Below, piece by piece: positions 50,560 to 59,335 of a stretch of DNA of 64,000 nt. The position numbers and the translations under genes are program-made. The notes beneath the pieces were generated by a model. The model saw only the letters and a program-made list of their open reading frames with translations, ran no database searches and was not told where the DNA came from. Source of the DNA: Vicinamibacterales bacterium (GTDB lineage Bacteria; Acidobacteriota; Vicinamibacteria; Vicinamibacterales; UBA2999); the NCBI GenBank assembly GCA_041659285.1, contig JBAZYO010000003.1, positions 426,831-490,830 on the forward strand, given 5' to 3'. Numbering within the stretch: the stretch's first letter is position 1; each line of letters begins with the position of its first letter.

Positions 50560-51159
50560 ATGACCGCCGCCGGTCCCACGCAGCCAACGGCCGAAATGCC
50601 GGTCCCCAACGTTCCGTTGATTCACCGGCCCGATGCCACCCAGGTGACGGCGACGTTGGTGCGCGCGCCGCTGGTCGAGCGGAAGCGGCTGCTGGTGGTG
50701 GACGACGAGCAACCGGTGCTGAAACTGCTCGTCCGCATCCTCGCCGTGGACAACTACGAAATTCAATCCACCGACTCCGGCGTGGAAGCGGCGCGCCTGA
50801 TCGACGCGCCGAACTTTCGCGGCGTGGACCTGCTGGTGACCGACCTGATGATGCCGAACATGAACGGGCGTCAGCTCGCGGGGGTGGTGCGCAAGCGCTA
50901 CCCGTCGGCGCGGGTCCTCTACGTCACCGGTTTTGCCGACACCCTGTTCTCCGGCGTGCAGGAGTTGGGCGACGGCGAGTCGTTCATCGAGAAACCGTTC
51001 GGCGCCGAAGGCCTGCTCGAGGCGACGCGGCTGGTGATGTTCGGTCACATCTCGGATGACAAGCCGCAATCCGACAAGCGCGAGCAGCAGGAAGAGTGGG
51101 CCGACGAGCGGGTGCGCACGAAGGTCGTCCGGCTGCTGAAGCGCCTCAAGTTCGCCTGA
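50560..51159 (+). CDS. Response regulator receiver protein (CheY-like, no output domain)
   Basis: This encodes 199 residues from the ATG at 50560. A Pro/Thr-rich N-terminal region of about 45 residues precedes the receiver domain: LLVVDDEQPVLKLL (acidic pair), LLVTDLMMPNMNG (phospho-Asp), LYVTGFAD (Thr switch) and SFIEKPFGAEGL (Lys). All phosphorylation-site residues are present. The C-terminus has a charged segment (DKPQSDKREQQEEWADERVRTKVVRLLKRLKFA), not a known output domain. No histidine kinase is adjacent, so its partner is unknown. Confidence 0.9.
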   Translation: MTAAGPTQPTAEMPVPNVPLIHRPDATQVTATLVRAPLVERKRLLVVDDEQPVLKLLVRILAVDNYEIQSTDSGVEAARLIDAPNFRGVDLLVTDLMMPNMNGRQLAGVVRKRYPSARVLYVTGFADTLFSGVQELGDGESFIEKPFGAEGLLEATRLVMFGHISDDKPQSDKREQQEEWADERVRTKVVRLLKRLKFA

Positions 51160-51220
51160 GGCCCGAGTGGCCTGAGCCTGCCCTGTCAGTGACCCGCTCG
51201 CGCGGGGCGTGCGCCTCTTG

Positions 51221-51226
51221 TATGAT
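51221..51226 (+). promoter_or_regulatory. -10 box TATGAT for the phosphotransferase gene
   Basis: TATGAT is 6 nt before the GTG at 51233. Confidence 0.5.
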
Positions 51227-51232
51227 CCGCGC

Positions 51233-52303
51233 GTGTCTGCCGACGCGCGGCCGGTGAGAGAGGGTGAGCACCTCGACTGGGTGCGGGTCGCGGCCTATCT
51301 CCAGGAACATCTTCCGACCGGCCAGATTCCCGGCCTGGATCTGTCGCACGACATGCAGGTCGGGCAATTTCATGGCGGCCATTCGAACCTGACCTATCTC
51401 GTGCGTTATGGGGACGTCGAGCTCGTGCTCCGCCGGCCGCCGCTCGGCCCGCTGCCGCCGACGGCCCACGACATGGCGCGCGAGCACCGCTGGCTCGAGG
51501 CGATCCATCCGCTGTTCCCGCTCGCGCCCCGCCCGTACTTGTTGTGCGAAGACCCCGCGATTGCCGGCGCGCCGTTCTACGTCATGGAGCGCCGGCGCGG
51601 GCTGATTGTCCGCACGGACGAGCCCCCGCAGCTGCACGATCTACCGGCTGAGCGCCGCCGCGTGAGCCGGGCGTTGGTCGAGATGATGGCCGGATTGCAT
51701 GCCATCGACATCCAGGCCACTGGCTTGTCCCGCCTGGGCAAGCCGATCGGTTTCGTTGAGCGGCAGGTCCGCGGGTGGACCGAGCGCTGGCAGCGCTCGA
51801 AGACCGATGACGACGTCCCCGCGATGGAGGAACTGGTCACCTGGCTGCCGGCCCATCTGCCGCCCGACGCCGACCCTCCCGCCATCGTCCATGGCGACAT
51901 CAAGCTCGACAACGTGATGCTCGATCCGCATGACATCGGCCGGCTGGTCGCCGTCTTCGATTGGGAGATGACCGCGCTGGGCGACCCGCTGGTCGATCTC
52001 GGCATCTTCCTGGCGTACTGGTCGCACGGCACGCGGCTGGAGCCCAACGATGCGCTCGCCTCGGTCACCGACCGGGCCGGCTGGTTCACTCGCGACGAAG
52101 TCATCGAGTGCTACGCCGCGAACAGCGGGCGGGATCTCTCGCGCCTCGTGTTCTACGAAGCATTCGCGCTGTTCAAGGTGGCCGTGGTGATCCAGCAGAT
52201 CTTCTTCCGCTACAAGCGCGGTCACACCAACGATGCCCGGTTCGCGCAGTTCGACGTGCGCGTCAGGCACCTGGCCAGGAAAGCGGTGGAGGCGATCAGC
52301 TAG
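51233..52303 (+). CDS. APH-family phosphotransferase (ACAD10-like)
   Basis: This encodes 356 residues from the GTG at 51233; the longer frame from 51209 contains the -10 box. The aminoglycoside-phosphotransferase/choline kinase-like fold shows LDLSHDMQVGQFHGGHSNLTYLVRYGDVELVLRRPP (nucleotide-binding loop), the catalytic VHGDIKLDNVM (Brenner motif H-G-D-x-x-x-x-N), and VFDWEMTALGDPLVDLG. This subgroup accompanies acyl-CoA dehydrogenase genes and, in the human ACAD10/11 case, phosphorylates 4-hydroxy acids for breakdown. Gene order here (MaoC and acyl-CoA dehydrogenase next) supports a similar role. Its TAG overlaps the MaoC stop by 4 bp. Confidence 0.9.
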   Translation: MSADARPVREGEHLDWVRVAAYLQEHLPTGQIPGLDLSHDMQVGQFHGGHSNLTYLVRYGDVELVLRRPPLGPLPPTAHDMAREHRWLEAIHPLFPLAPRPYLLCEDPAIAGAPFYVMERRRGLIVRTDEPPQLHDLPAERRRVSRALVEMMAGLHAIDIQATGLSRLGKPIGFVERQVRGWTERWQRSKTDDDVPAMEELVTWLPAHLPPDADPPAIVHGDIKLDNVMLDPHDIGRLVAVFDWEMTALGDPLVDLGIFLAYWSHGTRLEPNDALASVTDRAGWFTRDEVIECYAANSGRDLSRLVFYEAFALFKVAVVIQQIFFRYKRGHTNDARFAQFDVRVRHLARKAVEAIS

Positions 52304-52767
52304 GGCTGCCGGTCCGGGTAGTAGCGCACTCTCCACTCCAGCACGACGCACGGCTTGTCCTGGCCCTCGCGCTCGATGGTGACGCCCCATGTCACCTGCA
52401 GGCCATCCTTTGCCGCCTCGACCGCGGCGGCGACGAATCGGCCGCGGACCCGCGAACCGACCGGAACCGCCGCGACGAAGCGGACGCGGTCGCAGCCGTA
52501 GTTGATCAGCATGCGCGTGCCGGTCACGTCGATGGCGTTGGGAAGCAGGGTGCTGACGAGCGACAGGGTCAGGAATCCATGCGCAATGGTGGACCCGTAC
52601 GGCGACTCGACCGCCGCGCGCGCGGCGTCGATGTGGATCCACTGGTGATCGCCGGTCGCCTCGGCGAATCGATCAATCCGCTCCTGCGTCACGGTGAGCC
52701 ATTCGCTCACGCCGAGCTCCGCGCCGACCCGGTTGGCCAGGTCGGTGACACCGATGCTAATCGCCAT
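52300..52767 (-). CDS. MaoC-like (R)-enoyl-CoA hydratase/dehydratase
   Basis: This encodes 155 residues from the ATG at 52767; the longer frame to 52797 is antisense to the promoter of the acyl-CoA dehydrogenase. The hot-dog fold shows EWLTVTQERIDRFAEATGDHQWIHIDAARAA, the hydratase-2 motif with catalytic Asp and His (A-T-x-D-x-x-x-I-H), then SPYGSTIAHGFLTLSLVSTLLP. It hydrates trans-2-enoyl-CoA or acts on related acyl-CoA. It converges with the APH gene and diverges from the acyl-CoA dehydrogenase, forming a compact fatty-acid or branched-acid degradation cluster. Confidence 0.9.
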   Translation of the reverse strand: MAISIGVTDLANRVGAELGVSEWLTVTQERIDRFAEATGDHQWIHIDAARAAVESPYGSTIAHGFLTLSLVSTLLPNAIDVTGTRMLINYGCDRVRFVAAVPVGSRVRGRFVAAAVEAAKDGLQVTWGVTIEREGQDKPCVVLEWRVRYYPDRQP

Positions 52768-52791
52768 AAAGCTTGCCCCCGGCATGTGCAC

Positions 52792-52797
52792 TATCAT
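52792..52797 (+). promoter_or_regulatory. -10 box TATCAT for the acyl-CoA dehydrogenase
   Basis: TATCAT is 6 nt before the ATG at 52804. Confidence 0.5.
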
Positions 52798-52803
52798 CCG
52801 CGC

Positions 52804-53965
<1,162 letters not shown>

Positions 53966-53973
<8 letters not shown>

Positions 53974-54739
53974 TGGTCATCCCGCCATCGACGACGATGA
54001 CCTGTCCAGTGATGTAGTTGGAGGCGTCGGCGGCCAGGAACACGATGACGCCCTTCAGCTCGCCCTCGGCGCCGACGCGCGGAAGGGGACTGGTGGTCTT
54101 GAGCTCGGGCTCGACCATGGCGATCGCCGCGTCGGCCAGACGCGAATGGAAGTAGCCGGGCGCGACGGCGTTGACGCGAATGCCCTGGCGTCCCCAGGAC
54201 GCGGCCAGTTCCCGGGTCAGGCCCATCAGCCCCGCCTTGCTGGCGGCGTAGGCCGCGTAGTGCGGGCCCGACACCGATGAGATCAACCCGGCGATCGACG
54301 AGACGTTGATGATGCGGCCGTACCCGGCCTTCAGCATCTCGCGGCCGGCGGCCTGTGCGAACAGGAAGGCGCCGGTCAGGTTGACGTCGATCACCTTCTG
54401 CCACTTGTCGGCCGGCAGATCTTCCGGCCGCGCCGCCCACGTCACGCCGGCGTTGTTCACCAGGATGTCGATGCGGCCGTAGGTCTCGCGGGTCTTGTCG
54501 ACGACGGCCTGCACCTGGTCGGCCTTCGACACGTCGCAGGCCATGCCGTCCACGGTGAAGCCGCGCGCGCGCAGGGCGTCGATGGCGGGGGTGAGCCAAT
54601 CGGCCCGCCGCGCGCATAGCATCAATGAGGCGCCGGCCTCGGCCAGGCCTTCGGCCATCTCGAGGCCGAGGCCGCGAGAGCCGCCCGTGACAATGGCCAC
54701 GCGGCCGGTGAGGTCAAACAGTGAACTAAGTGGAACCAC
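53966..54739 (-). CDS. SDR family oxidoreductase (gluconate 5-dehydrogenase-like)
   Basis: This encodes 257 residues from the GTG at 54739, with TAATCT (54745-54750, minus strand) 5 nt upstream. Classical short-chain dehydrogenase motifs: VAIVTGGSRGLGLEMAEGL (T-G-x3-G-x-G), NNAGV, ISSVSGPHYAAYAASKAGL with catalytic Ser, Tyr and Lys, and VNAVAPGYFHSRL. The C-terminus ends YITGQVIVVDGGMTI. NAD(P)-dependent oxidation or reduction of a hydroxyl/keto substrate, possibly a 3-hydroxyacyl group given the neighbours. It converges with the acyl-CoA dehydrogenase, overlapping by 8 bp. Confidence 0.93.
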
Positions 54740-54744
54740 GCCAG

Positions 54745-54750
54745 AGATTA
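54745..54750 (-). promoter_or_regulatory. -10 box TAATCT for the SDR gene
   Basis: TAATCT on the minus strand lies 5 nt before the GTG at 54739. Confidence 0.45.
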
Positions 54751-54789
54751 GATCAGAACAGCCGGGTAAAGAGGCTCTGTGTCCGCGGC

Positions 54790-54795
54790 TAGAAT
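54790..54795 (+). promoter_or_regulatory. -10 box TAGAAT for the MetX-like gene
   Basis: TAGAAT is 7 nt before the ATG at 54803, which opens a five-codon ORF, and 21 nt before the main ATG at 54817. Confidence 0.55.
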
Positions 54796-54802
54796 AGGTC
54801 GC

Positions 54803-54820
54803 ATGAGGGCGTCCGCATGA
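54803..54820 (+). CDS. Five-codon upstream ORF (MRASA) overlapping the main start
   Basis: ATG AGG GCG TCC GCA TGA ends in an ATGA overlap with the start of the MetX-like gene at 54817. Its ATG sits exactly where leaderless starts fall in this window. Ribosomes could load here and re-initiate at 54817. This is a structural prediction only. Confidence 0.4.
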   Translation: MRASA

Positions 54821-55911
54821 CTCTTTCCAATTTGTTCGCCCTGAGCCTCGCGCTGGCCGCCGTTGGCGCGGTGGTCGGTGCGCAAACGCCGGCCGCCCAA
54901 CCGGACGTCCACCGCCGCTTATTCCCCTTGGGCGATTTTCGTCTCGAGAGCGGCGTCGTTCTGCCCAAGGCCACCCTCGCCTACGCCACGTGGGGCGCGT
55001 TGAATGCCGCGCGCGATAACGCCATCCTGATCCCGTCGTGGTACGGCTCGGATCACCATGGCTACGATTTCCTCATCGGCCCCGGGCGGGCGCTCGACCC
55101 GGCCAGGTACTTCATCGTCGCCACCGAGATGTTCGCGAACGGCTTCTCGTCGTCGCCGAGCAATACACCGGCGCCGTTTGACGGCCCCGCCTTTCCCGCG
55201 ATTGCGATCCGTGACAACGTCGAGGCCGCGCGCCGGCTCTTGACGTCAGAGTTGGGCGTCACCCATTTGCGTGCGGTGGTCGGCTTTTCAATGGGTGCTC
55301 AGCAGGCGTTTCAGTGGGCGGTGTCGCATCCAGACTTTGTCAGCGCCATCGCGGCCTACTGTGGAACCGCGAGGACCTACCCACACGGCATCGTTCGGCT
55401 CGAAGGCGCGATCAGCGCGCTGACTGCCGATGCGGCCTTTGCCGACGGCCGCTATACGTCGCCGCCCAGGAAGGGCCTGGCGGCGTGGTCGCGCCACTGG
55501 GCCGGGTGGGTCTGGTCGCAGGAGTGGTGGCGCCGCGAGCTCTTCAAGCCGCAGTGGGCGACCGTCGAGGAAGTGCTCGCGTCACGCACGGCGCGCGATG
55601 AGGTGCGCGACCCCAACAACCTCATCGCGCAGGCGCGGACCTGGCAGCGTCACAATGTCGGCGACACGCCGGGTTTTGGTGGCGACCACGAGCGTGCGCT
55701 CGCCTCGATCAAAGCCCGCGTGCTCTACATGCCCGGTGCCACCGATTTGTATTTTCCGGTGGGCGACGGCAAGTACGAGAGCCAATTCATCAAGGACGTT
55801 GTGTTTACGCCCATCCCGTCGGTGTGGGGCCACCTGGCCGGCGGCGGTGCCAACGCCGCAGACAACGACTTCATCAATGCTCAGGTGCGAGGACTCCTGG
55901 AGCCGAACTAG
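54817..55911 (+). CDS. Exported alpha/beta hydrolase, homoserine acetyltransferase (MetX) family
   Basis: This encodes 364 residues with a signal peptide (NLFALSLALAAVGAVVGAQ). The MetX-type alpha/beta hydrolase fold shows LPKATLAYATWGALNAARDNAILIPSWYGSDHHGYDFLIGPGRALDPARYFIVATEMFANG, the nucleophile elbow VVGFSMGAQQAFQWA with Ser, DLYFPVGD (Asp) and SVWGHLAGGG (His). The catalytic triad is complete. True MetX is cytoplasmic; export and the weak fit of the acetyl-CoA-binding end suggest an esterase or acyltransferase of other substrates. The gene may be started by re-initiation from a five-codon upstream ORF. Confidence 0.85.
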   Translation: MTLSNLFALSLALAAVGAVVGAQTPAAQPDVHRRLFPLGDFRLESGVVLPKATLAYATWGALNAARDNAILIPSWYGSDHHGYDFLIGPGRALDPARYFIVATEMFANGFSSSPSNTPAPFDGPAFPAIAIRDNVEAARRLLTSELGVTHLRAVVGFSMGAQQAFQWAVSHPDFVSAIAAYCGTARTYPHGIVRLEGAISALTADAAFADGRYTSPPRKGLAAWSRHWAGWVWSQEWWRRELFKPQWATVEEVLASRTARDEVRDPNNLIAQARTWQRHNVGDTPGFGGDHERALASIKARVLYMPGATDLYFPVGDGKYESQFIKDVVFTPIPSVWGHLAGGGANAADNDFINAQVRGLLEPN

Positions 55912-55917
55912 CCGAGC

Positions 55918-56097
55918 CTATTTCGGGTGGCAATCGACGCACGCCCGGCCCACGGTGTAGCGAACGGCCGTGCCGCGGCCGGCCGGGAACACCGCGGTCT
56001 CGTTCTTGTGGCACGCCACGCACGCGTAGTCGCCATGGATGCCGGCGAAGGACTCCTCGAGGCCGCGGTGCCCGTCACCGAAGGTTGGCAGGTAGGG
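55918..56097 (-). pseudogene. Remnant of a c-type cytochrome (two CxxCH motifs)
   Basis: The minus-strand frame from 56097 down to TAG at 55918-55920 encodes 59 residues with two haem-binding motifs: HGDYACVACHKNETAVFP and GRACVDCHPK. The frame is closed upstream by a TAG at 56098-56100 and has no usable start codon before the first haem site. It is therefore the surviving 3' end of a multihaem or cytochrome c3-like gene, cut off by the sequence that now holds the DUF3553 gene promoter. It is short and easily missed by gene callers. Confidence 0.7.
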
Positions 56098-56098
56098 C

Positions 56099-56104
56099 TA
56101 TGCT
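56099..56104 (+). promoter_or_regulatory. -10 box TATGCT for the DUF3553 gene
   Basis: TATGCT is 9 nt before the ATG at 56114. Confidence 0.4.
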
Positions 56105-56113
56105 GGTTGAGCG

Positions 56114-56413
56114 ATGGCAATCGAAGCAGGGCGGCACGTACGGCATCGGGCGCGGCCCGATTGGGGTATTGGCAAGGTGGAGGGCAATAACGGCGAGAGC
56201 GTCTTCGTCCGGTTTGGCGACCAGCTCAAGACCATCAAGATTTCGTTCGCGGAACAGTTCCTGGAGCCGGTGACCGCCGCGGAGTTGGAGGCGAGCAAGC
56301 CGAAGGAGAGGGCCGGCCCCGCCGTTGGCCGCACCGCGCAATGCCCTGAGTGTGGCAAGGCCTTGATGCGAGGCGCCGACGGGGAGTGGAGGCCGTGTCC
56401 GAACTGCCGGTGA
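56114..56413 (+). CDS. DUF3553 / zinc-ribbon small protein
   Basis: This encodes 99 residues. The N-terminal half is a DUF3553-like SH3/KOW barrel (GRHVRHRARPDWGIGKVEGNNGESVFVRFGDQLKTIKISFAEQFLEPV), also found at the C-terminus of some UvrD/Rep helicases. The C-terminal 25 residues contain a zinc ribbon with two Cys pairs (QCPECGKALMRG and RPCPNC). It probably binds nucleic acid or a polymerase. It lies alone between the cytochrome remnant and the AAA ATPase gene, with its own promoter. No partner is evident. Confidence 0.8.
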   Translation: MAIEAGRHVRHRARPDWGIGKVEGNNGESVFVRFGDQLKTIKISFAEQFLEPVTAAELEASKPKERAGPAVGRTAQCPECGKALMRGADGEWRPCPNCR

Positions 56414-56498
56414 TTGCGGCCACGGGTCCGCCTTCGTCAGATGACTGTGAAAGCGTGTAAGAGAGTGTGAAAGTCTTGGCTCCAAGACAAGATTAACC

Positions 56499-56526
56499 TT
56501 GCAATCATGGATCTGTATTCCATAAT
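56499..56526 (+). promoter_or_regulatory. Sigma-70 promoter: TTGCAA, 16-bp spacer, CATAAT
   Basis: -35 TTGCAA (56499-56504) and -10 CATAAT (56521-56526) are followed 7 nt later by the ATG at 56534. GTCTTGGCTCCAAGAC just upstream is a small inverted repeat. Confidence 0.5.
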
Positions 56527-56533
56527 TACAAGG

Positions 56534-57700
56534 ATGTTGGAGCGACGCCTCAAAGACCGCCTGATTTACCTCATCAATCACTATCCCGCCGTGGGCCTGC
56601 TTGGACCTCGACAGGTGGGTAAGACGACGTTGGCTCTGGAAATCGCCGGCCAACGGCCGTCGGTCTACCTGGACCTTGAATCAGTCACCGACCTCGCCCG
56701 GCTTGCCGACCCTGAACAGTATTTTGCCGATCATGAGGACGACCTGGTTGTCCTCGATGAGGTGCATCGTGTCCCGGAACTCTTTCAGACCCTGCGGGGC
56801 GTTATTGACCGCGGCCGCAGGCGTGAAAAGAAGACCGGCCGCTTTCTCTTGCTGGGTTCTGCCGCCATCGATCTGCTCAAGCAATCGGGCGAGAGTCTGG
56901 CGGGCCGCATCTCCTACCTGGAACTCGCACCCTTTGACGCGCTGGAAGTGCCTGCGGACGCATTGGACACGTTATGGGTTCGAGGGGGATTCCCGTCGAG
57001 CTTTCTTGCGGACGACGATGAATTGAGCCTCAAGTGGCGTCAGGATTTCATCCGCACCTATCTCGAACGGGAGATTCCCCAGTTCGGCCCGCGCATCCCC
57101 GCCGAGACGCTTCGCCGCTTCTGGACGATGCTCGCGCACAATCAGTCTGAACTTCTCAACGCAGCCAATCTGGCCCGTGGGCTGGGTGTCGATGGTAAGA
57201 CGGTTGCCGCCTACCTCGACCTGCTGGTCGATCTGCTGCTTGTGCGACGGTTGCCCGCGTGGCATCGGAACACCGGCAAGCGGCTTGTGAAATCACCGAA
57301 GGTCTTTGTGCGCGACACGGGAATTGCCCATGCGCTGCTCGGGCTGAGAAACAAGGAAGATGTCCTCGGCCATCCGGTGGCCGGCCAGACATGGGAAACC
57401 CTGGCGATCGAGACATTGATTGCTGCGGCGCCTGAAGGCACGGAAGCGAGTTTCTATCGCACTTCTGCCGGTGCTGAAATCGACCTCGTCCTTGCACTGC
57501 CAAATCGCCAACTGTGGGCTATCGAGATTAAGCGGAGTTCGGCGCCGAAGGTGGGGAAGGGGTTTCACATCGCCTGCGCCGACCTGAAACCGCATCGGCA
57601 GTTAGTCGTCTATTCGGGAACGGAGCGGTTTTCTCTCGGTCACAAGACGGAGGCCCTTGGGTTGGTGGCGCTCGCCACCGAACTTCAATCGGTAAAGTGA
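56534..57700 (+). CDS. AAA_14 / DUF4143 family ATPase
   Basis: This encodes 388 residues from the ATG at 56534, which is 7 nt after the -10; an in-frame ATG at 56507 is inside the promoter. An N-terminal P-loop (AVGLLGPRQVGKTTLAL) is followed by a Walker B region (DDLVVLDEVHRVPELF), sensor FLLLGSAAIDLL, and a C-terminal DUF4143 domain, a PD-(D/E)xK nuclease-like fold with EIDLVLALPNRQLWAIEIKRS (acidic and Lys catalytic-type residues). These proteins spread by lateral transfer and are of uncertain function, possibly defence or DNA repair. It sits immediately upstream of a tRNA gene. Confidence 0.9.
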   Translation: MLERRLKDRLIYLINHYPAVGLLGPRQVGKTTLALEIAGQRPSVYLDLESVTDLARLADPEQYFADHEDDLVVLDEVHRVPELFQTLRGVIDRGRRREKKTGRFLLLGSAAIDLLKQSGESLAGRISYLELAPFDALEVPADALDTLWVRGGFPSSFLADDDELSLKWRQDFIRTYLEREIPQFGPRIPAETLRRFWTMLAHNQSELLNAANLARGLGVDGKTVAAYLDLLVDLLLVRRLPAWHRNTGKRLVKSPKVFVRDTGIAHALLGLRNKEDVLGHPVAGQTWETLAIETLIAAAPEGTEASFYRTSAGAEIDLVLALPNRQLWAIEIKRSSAPKVGKGFHIACADLKPHRQLVVYSGTERFSLGHKTEALGLVALATELQSVK

Positions 57701-57842
57701 AGCGTCATCGACCCTGCGGCGTCGACATCTGCTATCGCCCACGGCGCATCAGGACCCGCCGGCCGGCGCGGATCGCGCCGACCGCGATCGCGGAGGCCCA
57801 GCCTTCACGCACAGGTATTTCGCGAATGTCACAGGGTATTCG

Positions 57843-57929
57843 TGGTGCCGGAGGAGGGGGTCGAACCCACACACAGTTGCCTGTACGGGATTTTGAGTCC
57901 CGCGCGTCTGCCAGTTCCGCCACTCCGGC
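57843..57929 (-). tRNA. tRNA-Leu (anticodon CAA), CCA encoded
   Basis: This is an 87-nt gene with long variable arm. The acceptor stem GCCGGAG pairs with CTCCGGC, and ACCA follows. The anticodon stem CGGGA/TCCCG holds the loop CTCAAAA, so the anticodon is CAA and it reads UUG. The D arm (GGCGGAACTGGCAG) and T arm (GGGTTCGACCCC) are intact. The direction is minus. Confidence 0.95.
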
Positions 57930-57940
57930 CCGAACTTGGA

Positions 57941-57946
57941 ATTATA
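57941..57946 (-). promoter_or_regulatory. Consensus -10 TATAAT for tRNA-Leu
   Basis: TATAAT on the minus strand is 11 nt before the tRNA 5' end. No good -35 is seen. The protein-gene boxes in this window are TAGAAT-like instead. Confidence 0.6.
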
Positions 57947-57967
57947 GCCCGACGGCCTTAGAACCTG

Positions 57968-58630
57968 CTATTGACGCGTCCCCGTCCACGTTCCGCTGCA
58001 GGTGCCACCCGCGAAAGTCCCGCTGAATGCCCGGCGATCAGCCGATAGCGTCGCCGTGAACGTGTAAAGCGCATCGAGCGCGACGGCGAACTGAAGGGTG
58101 CTCCCGTTGAGCGTCAAACTCACCGTCTGGTTGAAGACGAGCACCGACGGGATGCTGATCACGAACTCGTGAAAGCCGCCGGCATTGCGGCGAATCGTAC
58201 CGGTCCACTGCGCCGTTCCCGGCAGGCTGGCGGGGCAGCCGGTGCCCTTCGTGATCGTCCCCGCCCAGTTGCCGAAGACGGGGTCGCCAGAGGCCTGATT
58301 TACCGTGACGGTCTGACCGCCAATGGTGAGTGTCGCGGTGCGGGGATCTCCGAGGTTCTCGGCGACGCTGACGTTCACCGAGCCTGGCCCGGTGACACTG
58401 GCGGCCGAGGTCACACTGACGAACGCGGCGCTCGAGGCGACCGTCCACGAGCAGGTGCTGCCGGTGGTGACGGCGATGGTCGCCGTGCCACCGACGCCGG
58501 CCATGTTGAGGGTGGTGCTCCCGAGCGTGAACGAACACGTCGCCGGAGTGGGCGAGGGCGACGACGGTGAACCGGAACACGCCGCCATCGCGATCGGAAC
58601 GATCAAACCAAGGAGCCAGACTGGACGCAC
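57968..58630 (-). CDS. BACON-like lipoprotein
   Basis: This encodes 220 residues from the GTG at 58630, which has GGAGG just upstream; the longer ATG at 58681 adds residues without signal character. The signal peptide ends in a lipobox (VPIAMAAC), so the Cys should be lipidated. The mature part has a Ser/Pro linker, then a BACON/Ig-like domain (TTLNMAGVGGTATIAVTTGSTCSWTVASSAAFVSV...VNVSVAENLGDPRTATLTIGGQTVTVNQA) and a C-terminal beta domain with several Cys. BACON domains often bind carbohydrate or mucin-like polymers in secreted enzymes; here there is no catalytic domain. Confidence 0.78.
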   Translation of the reverse strand: MRPVWLLGLIVPIAMAACSGSPSSPSPTPATCSFTLGSTTLNMAGVGGTATIAVTTGSTCSWTVASSAAFVSVTSAASVTGPGSVNVSVAENLGDPRTATLTIGGQTVTVNQASGDPVFGNWAGTITKGTGCPASLPGTAQWTGTIRRNAGGFHEFVISIPSVLVFNQTVSLTLNGSTLQFAVALDALYTFTATLSADRRAFSGTFAGGTCSGTWTGTRQ

Positions 58631-58700
58631 ACGCCCTCCGGGATCGAGCGTAGCGTCGGCAGCACGCGCACACAAGCTCATGCGCGAACCAGACCGGCTC

Positions 58701-59105
58701 TTACGGCGACACGATGCGGAGCTTCGGGAAGTAGTAGCGGTAGCGGCGGGGATCCCGCGTGAGCAACGTGTGGCCCTTCACGGTCGCGTGGGCGCCGATG
58801 TAGAAATCCGGCAGCGGAGACCGGCGCTGGCCGCCCGCGTGCCGGTAGATGACAAAGGCGCGGGCCGCCAGGAACGCGGCCTCCCACGGCAGGTCCTCGC
58901 GCACGACGAAGTCCTCTGGCAAGTGCTGATTGACGGCCTCATAGGAGTCAAACCCCGCGGAGACCTCGGCAAGGATCACCGGGTTGATGATTAGCGGTCC
59001 CCGGTTGCGGCACTGGGCCACCATCGCGTCCGACCACTCCTGCCACTCCGACTCATCGTCGAACAGATCGACGAGCACGTTCGAATCAATCAGCGTCGAT
59101 CTCAT
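58701..59105 (-). CDS. vapC: PIN-domain toxin (VapC)
   Basis: This encodes 134 residues. The PIN fold's acidic residues are at LIDSNVLVDLF (Asp7), VILAEVSAGF (Glu), LPDFYIGAHATVKGHTLLTRDPRRYRYYFP (Asp and Asp). These coordinate Mg and cleave RNA, usually tRNA or rRNA, when the antitoxin is lost. It overlaps the upstream AbrB-type antitoxin gene by 20 bp, the usual VapBC arrangement, so translation is coupled and the toxin is made second. Confidence 0.9.
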   Translation of the reverse strand: MRSTLIDSNVLVDLFDDESEWQEWSDAMVAQCRNRGPLIINPVILAEVSAGFDSYEAVNQHLPEDFVVREDLPWEAAFLAARAFVIYRHAGGQRRSPLPDFYIGAHATVKGHTLLTRDPRRYRYYFPKLRIVSP

Positions 59106-59334
59106 CCGGCTCGTCTCGCAACAAGGCCATCAACTCCTTGCTGCTCATCGTCATCTTGGGTCCCTGGCGGAGCCGCTTGGCGGTGATTTCCCCGATCGTC
59201 GGTGCGCCGGCCTTCGGGCGGAGCACGGCTCGGCCCCGTTCGACACTGAACTCGACTTCGGTATTCGGAAGGAGGCCCAGCTGTTCCCGAATCTCCTGGG
59301 GGATGGTGACTTGGCCCTTGCTGGTGATTCTCAT
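59086..59334 (-). CDS. vapB: AbrB-family antitoxin (VapB-like)
   Basis: This encodes 82 residues from the ATG at 59334; the longer open frame to 59466 crosses the operator and asparaginase gene in antisense. The SpoVT-AbrB domain is in the first 45 residues (RITSKGQVTIPQEIREQLGLLPNTEVEFSVERGRAVLRPK), a swapped-hairpin DNA-binding fold. The C-terminal part (MTMSSKELMALLRDEPDEIDAD) is the toxin-binding segment. Two palindromes directly upstream form the likely autoregulatory operator. Confidence 0.9.
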   Translation of the reverse strand: MRITSKGQVTIPQEIREQLGLLPNTEVEFSVERGRAVLRPKAGAPTIGEITAKRLRQGPKMTMSSKELMALLRDEPDEIDAD

Positions 59335-59335
59335 G

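Noticed and set aside
51961..52803. 670-residue ORF that would extend the acyl-CoA dehydrogenase
   Set aside because: The extra N-terminal part is antisense or out of phase with the APH and MaoC genes and shows no domain; the start at 52804 follows a -10 box and begins the known fold.
57697..58026. ORF of 109 residues covering the tRNA gene (contains GGGGRTHTQLPVRDFESR)
   Set aside because: This peptide is the well-known translation artefact of tRNA-Leu regions; no protein is made.
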